NCBI GenBank assembly: GCA_934675045.1
Contig: CAKUPI010000030.1
Location: 1 to 12,386, forward strand
Direction: 5' to 3'
Origin: an uncultured Eubacteriales bacterium
GTDB lineage: Bacteria; Bacillota; Clostridia; Oscillospirales; Butyricicoccaceae
Length of the DNA stretch: 12,386 nucleotides
Position 1 is the stretch's first letter. Each line of letters opens with the position of its first letter. Position numbers and translations under genes: made by a program. The notes below the pieces were generated by a model. That model was not told where the DNA came from and made no database searches. It saw nothing but the letters and a program-made list of their open reading frames with translations. Of this stretch, positions 1 to 6,933 are shown piece after piece.

Positions 1-14
1 ATATATAGGAAAAT

Positions 15-48
15 AAAACAGGGAAAAAGGAAAGCCCTGTTTTTCTCT
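15..48 (+). terminator. Intrinsic terminator of an upstream gene outside the window
   Basis: A perfect 9-bp stem pairs AAAACAGGG (15-23) with CCCTGTTTT (35-43) around an 11-nt A/G-rich loop, followed by a T-rich tail (40-50). The gene it ends lies to the left of the window. Its T tract sits where the -35 region of the next promoter should be, so the two elements are nested. Confidence 0.75.
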
Positions 49-55
49 TTGGGAA

Positions 56-66
56 TATGGTATAAT
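56..66 (+). promoter_or_regulatory. Extended -10 promoter of the CBS-domain gene
   Basis: A perfect TATAAT (61-66) is preceded by TGG (58-60), an extended -10 element. No good -35 box lies 17 bp upstream; that stretch (38-44) is the T tail of the preceding terminator. The predicted transcript starts near position 73, about 45 nt before the start codon. Confidence 0.7.
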
Positions 67-116
67 GGACTTGACAAAAAAGCCACCTCTCTCTCGTTCC
101 CAAAAGGATGTGTTAT

Positions 117-575
117 ATGAACGTACTGCGCTTCCTCACCCCCAAGAGCAGCGTCGCCTACATCTACGACGATTTTACGCTGCGTCAGGCTCTGGAGAAG
201 ATGGAGTTTCACCGCTATTCGGCCATTCCCATCATCAGCCGGGCCGGTCAATATGTCGGCACCCTGACCGAAGGCGATCTTCTCTGGGCCATCAAAAATC
301 AGTATTCGCTGAACCTTAAGGAAGCCGAGAACTTCCCCATCACCCGCGTGCACCGCCGTATGGACAACAAGCCGGTCACCGCCGACACCAGCATGGCCGA
401 CCTGATCACCGTGGCGCTTGAGCAGAACTTTGTCCCCGTCGTTGACGACCGCGGCGTCTTTGTCGGCATTGTCACCCGCAAAGAGGTCATGCGCTATTGT
501 CAGGAGCTTGTCCGTCCCCGCGTCGAGCGGGCGCTGCGCAAGGAGCTGTCGGCCGTCGACCGCGCAAGCATCTGA
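117..575 (+). CDS. Two-CBS-domain protein
   Basis: A 152-residue protein consisting almost only of a CBS (Bateman) pair. CBS1 covers about residues 7-60 (typical ending VGTLTEGDLLWAI) and CBS2 about 81-130 (FVPVVDDRGVFVGIVTRKEV). Such pairs usually bind adenine nucleotides (AMP, ATP, SAM) and sense energy or cofactor state. No catalytic, DNA-binding or membrane part is fused, so it probably acts on a partner protein in the cytoplasm; the partner is unknown. The start at 117 is chosen over an in-frame ATG at 108 because AAAAGGA (102-108) is then an 8-nt-spaced ribosome-binding site. It has its own promoter and terminator and is not visibly linked to the genes that follow. The domain call is secure; the ligand and role are not. 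Confidence 0.9.
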   Translation: MNVLRFLTPKSSVAYIYDDFTLRQALEKMEFHRYSAIPIISRAGQYVGTLTEGDLLWAIKNQYSLNLKEAENFPITRVHRRMDNKPVTADTSMADLITVALEQNFVPVVDDRGVFVGIVTRKEVMRYCQELVRPRVERALRKELSAVDRASI

Positions 576-590
576 ATGTATATCCGTTTC

Positions 591-623
591 AAAGCGCCGG
601 AGCGGCTGTCTCCGGCGTTTTTT
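591..623 (+). terminator. Intrinsic terminator of the CBS-domain gene
   Basis: A perfect 8-bp GC-rich stem pairs CGCCGGAG (595-602) with CTCCGGCG (610-617) around a 7-nt loop, followed by six T (618-623). The upstream AAAG (591-594) can extend pairing into the T run. It lies 16 nt after the stop codon and separates this gene from the next operon. Confidence 0.9.
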
Positions 624-688
624 CACCCCTCTCTTTCGGGCCGGGGAGAAAGAATACGGTGTTCAGGGGTGCTTTTTTCCGCTTCGCC

Positions 689-697
689 TGCTATAAT
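689..697 (+). promoter_or_regulatory. Extended -10 promoter of the hydrolase/acyltransferase operon
   Basis: A perfect TATAAT (692-697) is preceded by TGC (689-691), giving an extended -10 element. No convincing -35 box lies 17 bp upstream. The start codon is 33 nt downstream of the -10. The promoter follows directly after the previous terminator, so the three downstream genes should form one transcript. Confidence 0.7.
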
Positions 698-729
698 AGG
701 AGCAATCCGTTGAAAGAAGGAGGCCGCGC

Positions 730-1671
730 ATGGCCATTCATCACCTGACGCGACTGGCGCTCAAGGCGCTGTCCTACCCCGACTTACAGGTTAAAAAGCT
801 CTACCCGCTCGAGCGCACGATGCGCGCCATTCCCGCCCCCGCGCATCAGGCCGCCTGGCGGCCGTGGGACCGCAAGGTCCTGGACGGCGAGCGCGAAATT
901 CTCGTGCGCCTCTACAAGCCGCCGCGCGGTCAGGCCAGACACACCCTTCTCTTCTTTCACGGCGGGGGCTGGGTGTTTGAAAGCGTTGACACCTACAACA
1001 GCGTCTGCCGCGATCTGGCGCGCGGCACGCAGTGCAACGTCATCTCCGTCGAGTATCGTCTGGCGCCGGAAAACCGCTTTCCCGACGGGCTTAACGACTG
1101 CTACGCCGCCGCGCGCGAGCTTTTCCTCGACCCGGGCGGCGTTTACCTGCCCCCGCGCGACGTCACCCTCATCGGCGACAGCGCCGGCGCCAATCTGGCC
1201 GCCGCCGTTTCGCTGATGGCGCGCGACAGGGGGGAGTTCCGCGTGCCCCGGCAAATCCTGATTTACCCCGCCACCTACTGGGACCACAGCCAGAGCTCGC
1301 CCTTTCCCTCGGTGCACGAAAACGGCACCGACTACCTTTTGACCAGCAAGCGCATCTGCGATTATATGGACCTATACCGCCGCAGCGACGAGGATTTGCA
1401 CAACCCGTATTTTGCCCCGCTCGAGGCCCGGGATTTTTCCCGCCAGCCCGACACCCTCATCATCACGGCGGAATACGACCCTCTCCGCGACGAGGGCGAG
1501 GAGTACGGCCGGCGGCTGCAGGCGGCCGGAAACCGCGTGCAAATCCACCGGATGCCCGATGCGCTGCACGGTTTTTTCAGCCTGGGGCCGCGCTATGTGC
1601 ACGTCAAGCGCGCCCACGCGCTGATCAACCAATTCCTGAGTGGAGATGATACACCATGCGGCAAGGCGTAG
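730..1671 (+). CDS. Alpha/beta hydrolase, HSL-type esterase/lipase
   Basis: A 313-residue serine hydrolase of the hormone-sensitive-lipase group (alpha/beta hydrolase fold 3). Visible motifs are the oxyanion-hole HGGG (residues 77-80), the nucleophile elbow GDSAG (149-153, Ser151), the acid in EYDPLRDEG (Asp250) and the histidine in LHGF (His280), so the triad is intact. Members cleave short-chain acyl esters or similar bonds; the substrate is unknown. There is no signal peptide, so it is probably cytoplasmic. The start is well supported by GAAGGAGG (716-723), 6 nt before the ATG. Its end overlaps the next gene, an acyltransferase, by 16 nt, pointing to translational coupling and a joint role in adding and removing acyl groups. 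The family call is secure; the pathway role is inferred. Confidence 0.92.
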   Translation: MAIHHLTRLALKALSYPDLQVKKLYPLERTMRAIPAPAHQAAWRPWDRKVLDGEREILVRLYKPPRGQARHTLLFFHGGGWVFESVDTYNSVCRDLARGTQCNVISVEYRLAPENRFPDGLNDCYAAARELFLDPGGVYLPPRDVTLIGDSAGANLAAAVSLMARDRGEFRVPRQILIYPATYWDHSQSSPFPSVHENGTDYLLTSKRICDYMDLYRRSDEDLHNPYFAPLEARDFSRQPDTLIITAEYDPLRDEGEEYGRRLQAAGNRVQIHRMPDALHGFFSLGPRYVHVKRAHALINQFLSGDDTPCGKA

Positions 1672-2909
1672 ACTGGCTCAAGCTTGACAATGCCGGCATT
1701 ATTTTTCCGTCGACCAGCACCCGTCGCAAGACCGACGTTTTCCGTTTTTCCTGCCAGCTGCACGAAGAGGTCGACCCCGCGCTTTTGCAGCAGGCCCTCG
1801 ACGGGGCCGTGCGGGAGTTTCCCCATTTTCTCTGCGTGCTGCGGCGCGGCCTGTTCTGGTACTATCTCGAAAGCAGCGAGCTGCGCCCGCGCGTGGCGCC
1901 GACCGACTGGCGTGCCTGCGCGCCGCTGTGGAGCCCCAACCGGCGCAGCCTTCTGTTTTCCCTGACCTATTACAAAAAGCGGGTGAGCCTCGAGGTCTAC
2001 CACGTTTTGGCGGACGGCACGGGCGCCATTCATTTTTTCAAAGCCATTCTGCGCCATTACCTGCTCCTGCGGCACTTCGACACGCTGGGCGGTCAGGCCC
2101 CCGCGCTGGATTACCGCGCCCCCTTTGACGAGCGCACCGAGGACGGCTTTCGCAAGCACTACCGCCGCATCCGCGCCCCCAAGTCCGATCTCCCCCGCCA
2201 TCCGTGGCGGCTGCGCGGCCCGCGCGGCGCGGAGTACCAGCTCATCGAGGGCGCCGTTTCGTGCGCCGGGGCGCTGCAGCTGGCCCGCCGGCACGGCACC
2301 TCGCTGACCGTTCTTCTGACGGCGGTGCTCATCGAGGCCATCCATGACCAGATGCCGCGCAATCAGAGCACGCGCCCCATTGTCGTCACCATTCCCGTCA
2401 ACCTGCGCAAGCACTTCCCCAGCGAAACGGCGCGCAACTTTTTCGGCATTGTGCGCGTCGCCTACCGCTTCGGGCAGGGCGAGGACACCCTTGACTGCAT
2501 CATCGACGCCGTGGACAAGGGGCTGAAGGAAGAGCTGCGGGAGGAAAAGCTGGCGCGGCGCATCGGCGCTCTCATGGCGCTTGAGCGCAACCCCATCATC
2601 AAAATCATTCCCCTCTTTCTCAAAAACCCCGTTCTGCGCCTGTCCAAGTGGATTTCGGACCGCGGAAGCACCATGACCCTTTCCAACGTCGGCGCCATCA
2701 GCCTCCCGCCCGATCTGCAAAGCTACGTCGACCTGTTCAGCGTTTATTCCAGCACCGGCGGCATGCAGGTGTGCGTCTGCTCGACGGGCGACCGGCTTAC
2801 CTGCGGCTTTGCCTCCCTGTTCAACGGCACCGAGCTGCAGCGCAGCTTTTTTTCGCGTCTGGCCGGGCTGGGCCTTTCGCCCGTCATCTACACCAACATC
2901 GAGGAGTGA
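1656..2909 (+). CDS. Condensation/WS-DGAT-like acyltransferase (alcohol acetyltransferase-type)
   Basis: A 417-residue protein resembling the BAHD/condensation superfamily (CoA-dependent acyltransferases). The catalytic HxxxDG motif is seen as HVLADG (residues 116-121). Later landmarks also fit: PVNLRKHFP (about 247-255), NFFG (261-264) and TLSNVG (341-346), the last resembling the SNV motif of WS/DGAT and alcohol acetyltransferase enzymes. Such enzymes pass an acyl group from a thioester to an alcohol or amine. No carrier-protein or adenylation domain is attached or nearby, which favours an acyl-CoA donor; that is inference. The gene begins inside the 3' end of the hydrolase gene, with TGGAGA about 10 nt before the ATG, and is followed after 5 nt by a zinc-ribbon membrane protein. 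Acceptor and product are unknown. Confidence 0.8.
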   Translation: MRQGVDWLKLDNAGIIFPSTSTRRKTDVFRFSCQLHEEVDPALLQQALDGAVREFPHFLCVLRRGLFWYYLESSELRPRVAPTDWRACAPLWSPNRRSLLFSLTYYKKRVSLEVYHVLADGTGAIHFFKAILRHYLLLRHFDTLGGQAPALDYRAPFDERTEDGFRKHYRRIRAPKSDLPRHPWRLRGPRGAEYQLIEGAVSCAGALQLARRHGTSLTVLLTAVLIEAIHDQMPRNQSTRPIVVTIPVNLRKHFPSETARNFFGIVRVAYRFGQGEDTLDCIIDAVDKGLKEELREEKLARRIGALMALERNPIIKIIPLFLKNPVLRLSKWISDRGSTMTLSNVGAISLPPDLQSYVDLFSVYSSTGGMQVCVCSTGDRLTCGFASLFNGTELQRSFFSRLAGLGLSPVIYTNIEE

Positions 2910-2914
2910 CTGCC

Positions 2915-3580
2915 ATGCTGTACTGTCCGCGCTGCAAGGTCTCGGTCGCCGGCGCGCGGCTGCACTGTCCGCTGTGCGGCTGCGAGCTGACGGGAACGCC
3001 CGACCCCGCGGGCGAGGTTTTCCCCCCTTCCGGCATCGACAAAAACCTGCTGGCTTTGCTGTTTCGCATCTGGAGCTTTGCCTGTGTGGCCGCCGGCGTC
3101 GTCTGCACCGTCATCAACCTGTGCTTTCCGGGCCGGGGCTGGTGGTGCCTGTTCGCCATCGCGGGGATTTGCTGCGCGTGGCTGGTCACCCTGATAGCCA
3201 TCCGCAAAAAATCCAACCTGATGAAAAACATTCTGTGGCAGCTGGCCATTGTTTCGGCGCTCGCCCTTTTGTGGGATTATTTTACCGGAAAACGCGGCTG
3301 GGCCATGGATTTTGTTCTGCCCTGCCTGTATTTCTGCGCCATGATCGCCCTGTTTGTTCTGGCAAGGGCGCGGCGCACCCCCACCCGCGAGTACATGGTC
3401 TATTTTCTGCTGGTCGGCCTGCTCGCCCTGCTGCCCGCCCTCTTTATCGCCGCGGGGTGGACCCATGTCATGCTGCCGTCGGCCATCTGCGCCGGGACCG
3501 GCGTTTTGTTCTCGGCCTTTCACCTGATTTTTTACGGCCGGGCCGTCAAGCGGGAAATCTCGAAAAACCTGCACCTGTAA
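2915..3580 (+). CDS. Zinc-ribbon, six-helix membrane protein (DUF6320-like)
   Basis: A 221-residue protein starting with a short zinc ribbon: Cys4, Cys7, Cys18 and Cys21 in CPRC...CPLC. A linker of about 25 residues follows, then six hydrophobic segments at about residues 45-70, 76-97, 105-123, 131-150, 160-180 and 184-207, and a basic tail. It resembles the uncharacterised family I recall as DUF6320; a Pfam search would settle this. The reading frame is open upstream within the acyltransferase gene, but ATG 2915 is the start because it has GAGGAG (2901-2906) 8 nt before it and begins exactly at the zinc ribbon. The gap to the acyltransferase stop is 5 nt, so translation is coupled. Its likely role is to anchor the module at the membrane, or to export or sense its product; this is inference. 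Confidence 0.82.
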   Translation: MLYCPRCKVSVAGARLHCPLCGCELTGTPDPAGEVFPPSGIDKNLLALLFRIWSFACVAAGVVCTVINLCFPGRGWWCLFAIAGICCAWLVTLIAIRKKSNLMKNILWQLAIVSALALLWDYFTGKRGWAMDFVLPCLYFCAMIALFVLARARRTPTREYMVYFLLVGLLALLPALFIAAGWTHVMLPSAICAGTGVLFSAFHLIFYGRAVKREISKNLHL

Positions 3581-3592
3581 TCGGAGCAAACG

Positions 3593-3624
3593 AAAAGGAG
3601 CCTTCCGAAGAAGGCTCCTTTTCT
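3593..3624. terminator. Bidirectional intrinsic terminator between convergent operons
   Basis: AAAAGGAGCCTTC (3593-3605) pairs perfectly over 13 bp with GAAGGCTCCTTTT (3610-3622), closing a 4-nt loop. On the plus strand it ends the hydrolase/acyltransferase/membrane operon. On the minus strand the RNA hairpin has the extra-stable C(UUCG)G tetraloop and lies about 50 nt past the stop of the acetoacetate-CoA ligase gene. The U runs are short (four) on both sides, but the stem is strong. Confidence 0.88.
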
Positions 3625-3674
3625 CTGTCTTTCGGCTGCGCTGTCCGCCGGGGCGCTGCGCGCTTTTGCCGCCT

Positions 3675-5630
3675 TTACTTTTGCAGCTCGGGCAGCAGCG
3701 CCTCGTAAAGGTCCAGGCTGTCCGGATTTTGCAGCGCGTCGCGGTTGGTGATCTTGCGGCCGTTGACCATGTTCGTAACGGCCGACTCGACCTTTTTGCC
3801 GTTCATGGTGCGCGGAATGTCAGCGACCTGGAACATGCGCGCCGGGACGTGGCGCGGCGAGGCCTCGTGCCGCAGAATGTCGCGGATCTCCTTTTGCTTC
3901 TGCTCGTCAAGGGTCATGCCCTCCTGAAGCTGCACAAACAGCAGAATACGCTGATCGTCGTGATAATTCTGCCCGATGGCCAGACTGTCGATGACGCCGG
4001 GCACCTTGGCCACCTGATTGTAAATCTCGGCGGTGCCGATGCGCACGCCCGACGGCTTGAGCACCGAGTCGGAGCGCCCGTAGAAGGTGACGCCGCCCGT
4101 GTCGGAGTGGAAGAGCACATAGTCGCCGTGCCGCCACACGCCGGGGTAGACGTCAAAATAGGCGTCGTGGTAACGTTTTCCGTCGGGGTCGTTCCAGAAG
4201 TACAGCGGCATGGGCGGGGCCGGCTTTTCGCAGACCAGCTCGCCCTGCCGGTCGCGCACGGGGTGGCCCTCGTCGTCATAGCACTCGATTTTCATGCCGA
4301 GGCCGGGGCGCTGCAGCTCGCCGGAGTAGACGGGCAGCGTGGGAATGCCGGTGGCAAAGCAGCCGTTGATGTCGGTGCCGCCCGCGATGGAGCTGAGGTG
4401 CACGTCCTCCTTGACCTCGCGGTAGACGTAGGCAAAGCCCTCGTCGGACAGGGCCGAGCCCGTTTGCAGCACCGTTTCCAGCGGCTCGAGCCGGGCCGCC
4501 TCGCGCGGGTGGAAGCCCTGCGTGATCAGCGAATGGATGTAGCTGGCGCTCAGGCCGAAGGCCGTGACCTTTTCTTCGTCGAGGATGCGCCAGATGGCGC
4601 CGGTGTCCGGATAGGCCGGGTTGCCGTCGTATAAGACAATGGTGGCGCCCGTTCCGAGGGCGGCGGCCTGCCAGTTCCACATCATCCAGCTGCACGAAGT
4701 AATGTACAGCAAAGTGGAGCGCTCGTCAATGTCGCCCTGCAGCGCCAGCTCCTTGAGCTGGTTGAGCAGCAGGCCGGCCGCCGACTGCACCATGCATTTG
4801 GGCTTGCCGGTCGTGCCCGACGAGAACATCACGACGAGCGGATGCCCGGCCGGGAGCTGCTCAAAGACAAACTCCGCCGGCTCGTCCGCCAGATACTCGT
4901 CCCACAAAACGGCGTTGGGCACGCCGACCGCTGCGCCCTCGCCCGCGTAATGGGCGACGACGACGCGCTGCAGCGACGGAATCCCGGCGGCGATTTCCGC
5001 GGCGTTTTTCAAAACGTCAAAGCGCTTTCCCTTGTAAAAATATCCGTCGGCCGTGACCAGCACGCGGGGCGAGACCTGCCCGAGGCGGTCGATGGCGGCC
5101 AGCGGGCCGATGTCGGTGGCGCACGAGCACCACACCGCGCCGATTGCCGAGGCGGCGAGCATGGCAATGACCGTTTCGGGCAGATTGGGCAGGTAGCCGG
5201 CCACCGCGTCACCGGGCTTTACGCCCTCACGCCGCAAAGCCGTTGCCAGCCGGACCACCTGCGCGCGCAGCGCGGCGTAATCGTACTGGCGGCGGGTCTG
5301 GTTTTCGCCGCGGAAGATGAGCACCGGTCCCTTTTTGTCGGAAAAGCGGAGCATGTTTTCCGCGTAATTGAGCTGTGCGCCGGGGAACCAGTTGGCGCCC
5401 GGGAAGCGCGACAGGTCATCGACGACGCAGTCGTAGGGCTTCGAGTGCTTGATTTCAAAGAAATCCCACAGCGCGCCCCAGAAGGCCGGAATGTCCTCGA
5501 CCGACCAGCGGTACAGCTCGTCATACCCGGCAAAGTGTTTTCCGCAGCGTGCCCCGGCAAACTGCATGAAGCGCGTCAGAACGGCGCGCTCGACGCGCGC
5601 CTGCGAGGGGGTCCACAAAGGTTTTTTCAT
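3675..5630 (-). CDS. Acetoacetate-CoA ligase (acetoacetyl-CoA synthetase)
   Basis: A 651-residue adenylate-forming enzyme of usual length for the family, expected to make acetoacetyl-CoA from acetoacetate, ATP and CoA through an acyl-adenylate. Its N-terminal region (FPGANWFPGAQLNYAENML, residues 76-94) is typical of acetoacetate-CoA ligases and related acetyl-CoA synthetases. Core motifs are the P-loop SSGTTGKPK (270-278), GGTDI (417-421), GD (502-503), YGRSDSVLKPSGVRIG (517-532) and the C-terminal catalytic lysine in MNGKK (Lys612). All look intact. AGGAGA sits about 6 nt before the ATG. It is the last gene of a minus-strand operon, 31 nt after pepT. This suggests use of acetoacetate arising from amino-acid breakdown (leucine is one known source), though HMG-CoA lyase and CoA-transferase genes are not in the window. 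A related propionyl- or acetyl-CoA synthetase is less likely. Confidence 0.9.
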   Translation of the reverse strand: MKKPLWTPSQARVERAVLTRFMQFAGARCGKHFAGYDELYRWSVEDIPAFWGALWDFFEIKHSKPYDCVVDDLSRFPGANWFPGAQLNYAENMLRFSDKKGPVLIFRGENQTRRQYDYAALRAQVVRLATALRREGVKPGDAVAGYLPNLPETVIAMLAASAIGAVWCSCATDIGPLAAIDRLGQVSPRVLVTADGYFYKGKRFDVLKNAAEIAAGIPSLQRVVVAHYAGEGAAVGVPNAVLWDEYLADEPAEFVFEQLPAGHPLVVMFSSGTTGKPKCMVQSAAGLLLNQLKELALQGDIDERSTLLYITSCSWMMWNWQAAALGTGATIVLYDGNPAYPDTGAIWRILDEEKVTAFGLSASYIHSLITQGFHPREAARLEPLETVLQTGSALSDEGFAYVYREVKEDVHLSSIAGGTDINGCFATGIPTLPVYSGELQRPGLGMKIECYDDEGHPVRDRQGELVCEKPAPPMPLYFWNDPDGKRYHDAYFDVYPGVWRHGDYVLFHSDTGGVTFYGRSDSVLKPSGVRIGTAEIYNQVAKVPGVIDSLAIGQNYHDDQRILLFVQLQEGMTLDEQKQKEIRDILRHEASPRHVPARMFQVADIPRTMNGKKVESAVTNMVNGRKITNRDALQNPDSLDLYEALLPELQK

Positions 5631-5661
5631 AGCGTCTCCTTTTTCCTATGCCGCGCGCTGC

Positions 5662-6882
5662 TCAGCGGACGCAGGCCTCGGCGATTTTTACCAGCAGCTC
5701 GGTGCATTTGTCCATGGCCTGCACGCTGGCATATTCCATTTTTCCGTGGTGATTGTGGCTTCCGGTGCCCAGATTGGGGCAGATAAGCCCCATATAGGTG
5801 AGCCGTGCGCCGTCGGTGCCGCCGCGGATGGGGTCGCTTTTTGGCTCGGCGCCCAACGCGCGCACGGCCGCTTTTGCCATCTCGACGACGTGCATGTGCC
5901 CGCCCATCGCCTCGGCCATGTTGCGGTACCAGTCGGTGATTTTCAGCGTCACCGTCTCCGCGCCGTAGCGGGCGTTCAAAAAGTCGGCGATGCGGTGCAT
6001 GACGGCTTTCCGCTCCTCCAGCCTGCCCGCGTCGTGATCGCGCAGGAGGCAGCTTACAAACGCCTCTTCCACCGTCCCTTCGAGGTTGGTGACATGATAA
6101 AAGCCCTCGCGCAGCTCGGTGTGCGCCGGCGTCTCGGCGGGGGGAAGGAGCGAAATGAGCTCGTTTGCCACGAGCAGGGCGTTTTTCATCTTGTTCTTGG
6201 CGGCGCCCGGGTGAATGTTTTTGCCCCTGATGCGCACCTCACAGGTCGAGGCGTTGAAGTTTTCATACTCGACGTTGCCGAAGGCCGCGCCGTCGACGGT
6301 GTAGGCAAAGTCGGCGTTAAAGCCGGCAACGTCAAAGAGGTCGGCGCCGCGCCCGATTTCCTCGTCCGGCGTAAAGCCGATTTTGACGTCGCCGTGCCGA
6401 ATGGAGGAATCGTGCAAAAGCCGCTCGGCCATGGTGAGGATTTCGGCGATGCCCGCCTTGTCGTCGGCGCCCAGCAGCGTGGTTCCGTCGGTGACGATCA
6501 GGTCGTCGCCGACATAGCTGCGCAGCTCGGAAAACTCCGACGCGCGCATCACGATGCCCTCTTGCTCATTCAGGACGATGTCCCCGCCGTCATACCCCGT
6601 GTGTACGCGGGCCTTGACATTTTGGCAGGGCACATCGTCGGACACGTCCATGTGGGCGATAAAGCCGACGGTGGGGACTTTGCCCGGAACATTGCCGGGA
6701 ATGGTGCCGTACACATAGCCGTTTTCGTCCATTTTGGCGTCGGAAATGCCCATTTCCCGCATTTCCTGCACAAGCGCCCGGCCGAATACCCGCTGCTCTT
6801 CGCTGCTCGGGCAGCGCTCACAGGCGCCGTTCGAGGCGGTGGGGAAGGTCACATACTTCAACAGTCGCTCATAAGCTCGCAT
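5662..6882 (-). CDS. pepT: Peptidase T (tripeptide aminopeptidase)
   Basis: A 406-residue M20-family zinc aminopeptidase that removes the N-terminal residue of tripeptides in the cytoplasm. The dinuclear-metal motifs are present: AHMD (His77, Asp79), LGADDKAG (Asp140), TPDEE (Glu174/Glu175), VDG (Asp197) and the C-terminal HNHHGK (His378/His379). IRGGTDGARLTYMG (352-365) is typical of PepT. Length matches the family. AAAGGA lies 8 nt before the ATG. It is the middle gene of a minus-strand operon: 51 nt after an amidohydrolase gene with no terminator between, and 31 nt before the acetoacetate-CoA ligase gene. The context indicates peptide use as a nutrient. Confidence 0.95.
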   Translation of the reverse strand: MRAYERLLKYVTFPTASNGACERCPSSEEQRVFGRALVQEMREMGISDAKMDENGYVYGTIPGNVPGKVPTVGFIAHMDVSDDVPCQNVKARVHTGYDGGDIVLNEQEGIVMRASEFSELRSYVGDDLIVTDGTTLLGADDKAGIAEILTMAERLLHDSSIRHGDVKIGFTPDEEIGRGADLFDVAGFNADFAYTVDGAAFGNVEYENFNASTCEVRIRGKNIHPGAAKNKMKNALLVANELISLLPPAETPAHTELREGFYHVTNLEGTVEEAFVSCLLRDHDAGRLEERKAVMHRIADFLNARYGAETVTLKITDWYRNMAEAMGGHMHVVEMAKAAVRALGAEPKSDPIRGGTDGARLTYMGLICPNLGTGSHNHHGKMEYASVQAMDKCTELLVKIAEACVR

Positions 6883-6933
6883 ACACTTTTTCCTTTCGTT
6901 ATCCGAAATCTCCCGCTTTTCCGCGGCAGGTTT

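Noticed and set aside
71-76. TTGACA as a -35 box
   Set aside because: It lies downstream of the -10 at 61-66, and no -10 is found 16-18 bp after it.
632-653. Inverted repeat TCTTTC/GAAAGA before the hydrolase promoter
   Set aside because: Only six A/T-rich pairs with a 10-nt loop; likely chance, although an operator cannot be excluded.
1593-2720. 375-codon minus-strand frame opposite the acyltransferase gene
   Set aside because: The opposite strand carries the HxxxDG enzyme with coupled start and stop; this frame has no family features.
3666-4634. 322-codon plus-strand frame opposite the acetoacetate-CoA ligase gene
   Set aside because: Antisense shadow of conserved ligase motifs.
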